DNA of 64,000 nucleotides from Plectrocnemia conspersa (lineage: Eukaryota > Arthropoda > Insecta > Trichoptera > Polycentropodidae): assembly GCA_009617715.1 (NCBI GenBank), contig VTFK01000166.1, positions 558,001 to 622,000 on the forward strand, in the 5' to 3' direction. Positions within the stretch are counted from its first letter, which is position 1, and each line of letters begins with the position of its first letter. The notes under the pieces were generated by a model, which was given only the letters and a program-made list of their open reading frames with translations, made no database searches and was not told the DNA's origin. The position numbers were made by a program, and so were the translations under genes. This document shows positions 58,616 to 64,000 of this stretch, in pieces.

Positions 58616-59850
58616 ATCGAATAATACCATTGAAATGCATTGTTACGAGATGCGAGAGTAATTTCTTGATTGAAATTATAATTAAATGTTTCATCAATAT
58701 AAAACGTTTTATTTTGGATTGATAAGATATTTAGAAATTATTTTTAATTGCATTTTTATGATTTGCAAGTAATAACTATTAGAATTGTAAGATTGCTTAC
58801 AGTAATCAATAAAGTCAGTAGTTTATAGAACATGGAAAGCTTTAATTAATGCATCCTAAAATTCGATAAAAATATATATGAGTAAGACAGTGTAATAAAT
58901 TACTAAGATTTATTTTACTAATATGTACAATCAACTCATTTAATATTTTTTTAATATTGATGTTTATAAAAAAAAACATAAATAAGCATGCTACTAAATT
59001 AATTGGTAGAGATTTTTTAATTTAATGTTTTTTTTTATTATATATGTAAATATATAACCAACTGGAATACTTCAAAACAGTGAAAAATCGATCGCCGTAC
59101 ATGTACGGCAATACCGCTCAAAGGATTAAGTATGTTATATTTATATATGTACATATATTGATAATCTATGATTTTTTGCTTTGCGCAATGTTCGTGTGCG
59201 CAATAATCACCGAACTCAAATTATAGATCCCGATTCAAGAAATTTATATATATTTCTATATCAATGTGTGGAATTTTACTGTTCGCATCTTTCGTTTGCG
59301 CAATAATCCAATCACTATCAAATACAACGTAAAAGTAAGATACTATTTGCTCATATATATTTGGTGGCATACAATGTACAAAGCATAAAAGAAATTTATA
59401 AACGGTGGTTCGAAAACTTTACTGAACAATTATTATTGGCGGTGTAAAATGATATTGTGAAAATAAATTTGTCTTAAAAATAAAATTTAAAACATTTTAA
59501 GAATTATATATAAACGTAAAAACTCTGTGTGAACTGAGTAAAAATCAGACGCTATATACAAAACAAACGAATACTATTCATATTGACATATACAGTTAAA
59601 TAAGGGAATCGAACAGTATGTCAAATATTATTTACTGGTAATAAGCTAAGGAGCGTAATACCAGTAAATAATAAGGTAAATAAATAAATCCATAAAATAG
59701 CGTACTGCATTTTATCATATTTCTATCTGGCAATCTCAACTGAGTTTATGCGACAAGTATAATATGATTGCCCTCATTTTATAATATTTTATTTCACAAA
59801 AAAATGAGCCACTAAAATGTATTGCCATTAAAATTTTATTTATATTGCAA
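58616..59850. other. AT-rich DNA without recognisable genes
   Basis: A perfect 16-base palindrome GCCGTACATGTACGGC lies at about 59,094-59,109. Nothing else is recognised. Confidence 0.45.
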
Positions 59851-59852
59851 TA

Positions 59853-59940
59853 CAGTAGATCCTCTATTAACACGGTAAACGCACCCAAATAGCACATCCC
59901 CAATTTACTGTGTTATTGGGCGTCTAATGTAAACTGAAAT
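59853..59940 (+). mobile_element. possible pogo/Tigger-like left end
   Basis: After TA, the sequence CAGTAGATCCTCTATTAACA and CGGTAAACGCACCC resembles pogo-type termini (CAGTxGAxCCTCxATTA). A subterminal inverse copy (TTTACTGTGTTATTGGGCGT) follows. No transposase or right end was found, so it may be a remnant. Confidence 0.4.
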
Positions 59941-60094
59941 ACATATATTGATATTGAATTTCATAATTATTATATTAATGTGCGGAACTTATGGGTGCAT
60001 TATCATATATGAATTGTATTATAGTAAATTTGCGTATAAATATTGCGTCGTAAGTGAAAGTTGATGTATTTTGTATTGCAGTATTATGTATTGT

Positions 60095-60165
60095 TTTATG
60101 ACCATCGCATTGGGGTAACGATAGTCTTAATTTAATTTAAATAAATATTTATTTATAATATAATA
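60095..60165 (+). repeat. GTGACGCATTGG-core repeat, copy 5
   Basis: ATGACCATCGCATTGGGGTA, then TCTTAATTTAATTTAAATAA and ATATTTATTTAT, match the core (with a small deletion) and the tail of the 21.7 kb copy, in the same orientation. Confidence 0.65.
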
Positions 60166-63100
60166 TAAAATAACATATTGATATTGAATTTCTATATTAT
60201 TAGGCAGTGTTCGCATTTTTTGCGCAATAATCACCAAATCATAAAGATCATTACATAAAATAAAACATTACAATCAACTATTTCATTACAATTCTAATAC
60301 TTAATGCTTATTTTATTATCATTACTCATTTATTGTTTATCATAGATAAAAATCACACGTTACGTAACTTCCCATGACACATATGTACTTGACAATGTGG
60401 TTTTGAATCTATTAGAGGGTGACCGAGTTTGCCATTGGCACGACTAAAATATTTCACTGATGTATTTTACTTCCGGTTTTCGTGGTTCCGCCTTCTCAAA
60501 CGGGGTGATGTTAAACAGACATCTGGAAGTGTTGTATGTTGGCATGTAACGAGTGACACAAATATCACATGCGTTTGAGTATCAAAAGACAAATCCATCG
60601 TAAAATTAGTAATATAAAGCGTGTCTTGAAACTGGTTACTAAATTCACAAAAACTGGTATGACTCAGATTATAAATGGATTTATTAAAGTTCCAGATACT
60701 TTATAAAATAGAATTACAAAGCACAAAAGACCACGCATTAAATTAACCGACATTAAAAATATTATTGTATATTATTGAAAAACATTCTAGTATAGATTCG
60801 TTTGTTCTAATGATGCAAACTATTTCGTCTTGGGCTATTGTTATATTGCTCAAAGCCGATCAATCGGGGCGGAACCAGACTCTTTGTTTTTTGCTTTGAA
60901 CAAACAGTATCAAACTATTTGGCGTTAAAATCGGTTCATTTAGCGACGCAACTTTGTTTTTGTGTCAATAGACATCCGATCGGATACGCATAATTGTTTG
61001 TTTGTTACGCTGACGTAAAACTATTTTTATGATCATTCAACTTTGGACGTAAAAAATAGATAGCTATTTTGAATCCACAAATAAAATAAATCACAAAATT
61101 CGATCAGTAAATTGAATTTTGCTATACTAATGTGTATTATTACAACTCGCGTCTGCAGTAGAAGAGATGTGATAGATTCGTCGGAATTTCATGAGCATAT
61201 AAAGCAAACAAACATATATTGAAATTTAATCATAATAAAAATCCCAATTCTGAAGAACTTCTATAATGGTGTTTTATATGTATATAGATCAAAATCTCGG
61301 AAATATCATATTTTTGCAATAATGTTAAATATAGCATTGAATTGTGAATTAAAAAAAAATATATCATTTATTAGTGGAATTATATTTTATGAGATGTTTT
61401 TCACAAGTAAATCAACGTCTTTTCAAAATATGTTTGTATGATGCATATGATTTAACAATAAAAATATGTTTTGAACGTATATTAAAAAGTTAAATTTTCA
61501 GAACATTATATGATTTAAAATATTATTACAATCAATGATTTTTTACGAATAATGATATAATACAGTCCTGAGTCTAACCATAATCAAACATGGTTAAAAT
61601 AAATAATTGCTTTGAAACTTCAAAGAGAGTCTTGTCGATCACTTTGCATATTCCTTAGCTTAATGCGTCAATAAATTAACATTCCCTTGAGATACTCAAT
61701 GGAATTACTCGTTCTAGCAAACATACGAACATTTTCTGACATGTATATAATATCATGTAACTAATACCGTGCTTTTAATCTTAAATTGCTACAAAAATTA
61801 CACAATACTATGATCGTTGAGATTAATAATGCTATATATTTTAAAAATAAGTTTCTATTGCTATGCCCTGAAAATAGAACTCTACATTAATGATTGAAAA
61901 CGATCCCCTCAAATTTCTCTGTATATGCAGAGTAATTATTCTCAATTAAGCAGCTCACCGGCACTTATGATATTAAAATACATTCGGTAGTATAAAATAC
62001 AAATAGGCAAACTGCGAAGTAATATTGTGAAATTAACGGTGCCAAACCGCCATTAATCTGGTTTCGGTTAAATTTTGAAACCGCACCAGGAATTTAGACT
62101 GCGGTCGTATAGCAACAATTGAAATTGAACCACCGATACATTTAAATACATGTTACATTAACACACATATATAAATAGTTTATAAGCGATTAAAATCACC
62201 TATGTTAAATTTGTATTGCATCATAAAAAATTTAGACATAAATTTTTATTAAACATAGCTGCAATCAGACAAGTGGATTTCGTACGATTTGACGAAGGAA
62301 AAAAACAGCAGTACTTGGAAATTTTGACCCTCACATTCTAATAACATCTCTTGCAGATTATGAATTTAGAGCATTAACCTTTTGTAGTCCAATTTATTTT
62401 AATAACAAGCAATTTTGAATGAATATATTTAATTTAATAATTTAATGATCATTAAATAAAATAAAATATTATTTTTTATTTATTTTATATTATCTGAAAT
62501 AATTTATATTCTAGTGAAATTAACTTTAGAAGTTTAATTATATATTTATAATATAAATAATATTATATTATTTAAAAAATATATTTATTTATTTTTTACT
62601 GATTTCTTTTATTGAAATCAATTTTTTTATAATTAAGTCTAATTATTAAAATAGTAATCTTATAAGATTATAAAATTATTTATACGATTTTTGTATTAGT
62701 TTCTTAATTAATTATGTTATACAGGGAAATCTCAGTATAGCGAAACTCATGAGACCGAAGAAAAAAATTCTTTAAAAATTATTAATTTTAAGATATAATT
62801 TTAATTAACTAAAAACGGACTCCGAATGGTTAAGTATTTAAACATATTTTTAAATCACTGCCTGCTGTGTGACTGCTGTGTGGGTTTTTAAGATCGTCTC
62901 GGTCGATTCGGCGTAGCTCCACTTTGTGCAAGTTCAGCTAAACTATTGTATAAATTGGAAGCGAAGTGGTAATTTAAGTGTAAGCCCGTCCAAATATTTG
63001 ATTTTGGCAAATATATAATTAAACTATGCTAACTACCTTTTGGTTTTATGTATATATTCGTTATTGTCTATAAACTAATAAATCTTGGTTCTCTACTATT

Positions 63101-63240
63101 TCGCTTTAATTTTGGAAAGGCCGACGACAAAATGAAATTATGATGTAAAACTTAAAAAACACGTGATAAAAACAACTATTTCATATTAGTTCAGACTAGT
63201 TCTTTTACATATTGATTATTATAAGCAAAACTACATTTTT
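60166..63240. other. Long stretch without recognisable genes
   Basis: AT-rich, with a balanced patch at 60.40-60.56 kb and another at 62.0-62.1 kb. No protein is recognised. Confidence 0.45.
62722..62770 (+). mobile_element. possible Tigger-like left end
   Basis: After TA, CAGGGAAATCTCAGTATAGC followed by GAAACTC resembles Tigger termini, which often run CAGxxxxACCTCGxTATA. No partner end is present in the window. This is a tentative remnant. Confidence 0.4.
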
Positions 63241-63920
63241 TATAGATAAAAATAGATATCACAATCCCGCCCCAAATAATAATGTTTATTCAAAGATCAA
63301 GAATAAATGGGTTAAGCTCAATCCTTAACTTGCATCCAGCGGAGCTAGCGCCAAGTCGACACAGACGGTACGATACGCTTCCACTATTAATTACGTAGAC
63401 ATCTAACAAATCTAATATATAATGTAATCCCTAAACGAATCTCTTCAACCGCTTCATTGTTATTTTTAAATTTCATTAGCATAAAATGTTTGATGCTTTA
63501 ATTTTAAATATGTTACATCGTTCTAAATTAAATAACAAAATGTCGAATCAACACAAATATAACATAAGACAAACTCATAGCAACTATTTCATGACTATAA
63601 ATATTACATATTAATGTCATATAGATAAAAATATATATTACAGTCCCGCCTCAAATCATTAATGTTGATTCAAAGATCAAGAAGAATTCAGTTAAGCTTG
63701 CATCCAGCGGAGCTGACGCGAAGTCGACACAGACGGTACGAAACAACTTAAAATTCCAGAAAATAGCAAGTACTCCACTATTACTAATTAAATATACGTT
63801 TAAAAAATCTAATATACAATTAATACCAAAATAATTTTTTAATTCCATTGGAAGCTTTAATTCAAAATTTGTTACATCGTTCAGAATTAAATAGCAAAAT
63901 GTTGAATCAACGGAAATATG
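63241..63920. repeat. tandem duplication, two units of about 300 bp
   Basis: TATAGATAAAAATAGATAT at 63,241 recurs at 63,620. Paired words continue: CCCGCC, AATGTTTATTCAAAGATCAA versus AATGTTGATTCAAAGATCAA, GCATCCAGCGGAGCT, AAGTCGACACAGACGGTACG, TTACATCGTTC, and GAATCAAC. The offset is 379 bases at the start and about 361 at the end. The conserved GC-richer core (GCATCCAGCGGAGCT to GACGGTACG) is not identified. Confidence 0.85.
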
Positions 63921-63985
63921 ACATTCCTTTCGGAATTACCTTATTATTATTTGCTTTATTTACCAGTTTTTTAGTATATGACATT

Positions 63986-64000
63986 GCGAAGCTTACCTGT
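63986..64000 (-). promoter_or_regulatory. candidate recursive splice site 3 (cut by window end)
   Basis: The minus strand at the very end reads ACAG followed at once by GTAAGCTTCGC, the acceptor-donor junction lying between 63,997 and 63,996. The ten-base ACAGGTAAGC core and the next two bases equal those of site 1. The upstream polypyrimidine tract and branch point would lie outside the window, so this site is less sure than the other two. Confidence 0.4.

Noticed and set aside
60600..60790. Tc1 N-terminus-like text (KHKRPRIKLTD) on the plus strand
   Set aside because: Too short and basic-residue-driven; no catalytic motif or terminal repeats nearby.
1..64000. tRNA, rRNA, CRISPR arrays, bacterial operons or ribosome binding sites
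   Set aside because: No tRNA A/B boxes, rRNA-like blocks or regular spacer arrays were seen, and the eukaryotic transposon content excludes a bacterial reading.

Overview
This is a strongly AT-rich eukaryotic window, most likely from an insect. The repeat spectrum fits: mariner and Tc1 relics, a Tigger/pogo element, jockey-type LINE fragments, non-autonomous hAT elements and foldback MITEs. No host protein-coding exon, tRNA, rRNA or CRISPR array could be supported. Nearly every recognisable protein fragment belongs to a transposable element and is broken.

Layout. 0-9 kb: a LINE 3' end (2.4 kb), a mariner C-terminal fragment (4.7 kb), a decayed near-complete mariner (6.4-7.4 kb), a long dispersed repeat (7.5 kb) and an unexplained GC-richer block (8.3-8.8 kb). 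9.37-11.13 kb: the best-preserved element, an N-terminally deleted Tigger with matching terminal inverted repeats and TA flanks. 12-17 kb: a tandemly duplicated LINE reverse-transcriptase fragment, further LINE C-termini and a mariner fragment. 20-30 kb: a cluster of mariner and LINE pieces, three short hAT elements (two with perfect 8-bp target duplications) and a family of large palindromes. 31-39 kb: mainly featureless AT-rich DNA with small mariner and LINE relics. 39.96-41.01 kb: an unclassified element with long terminal inverted repeats, inserted in a repeat whose empty paralogue lies at 56.8 kb. 46.2-47.5 kb: a Tc1-like element with both ends. 50.3 kb: a GC-rich array of short degenerate repeats. 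50.9-52.9 kb: a minus-strand jockey-type LINE. 55.1-55.7 kb: a four-copy tandem array built from a mariner transposase segment. 63.2-63.9 kb: a tandem duplication.

The most interesting host signal is a set of three minus-strand sites, at about 13.73, 34.14 and 64.00 kb, where CAG is immediately followed by GTAAGC. The first two are also preceded by a polypyrimidine tract and a branch-point-like motif. This is the structure of recursive-splicing (ratchet) sites. With no exons seen in 64 kb, the simplest reading is that the window lies inside one very long intron of a minus-strand gene, removed in segments of about 20 kb and 30 kb. This is an inference and needs RNA data.
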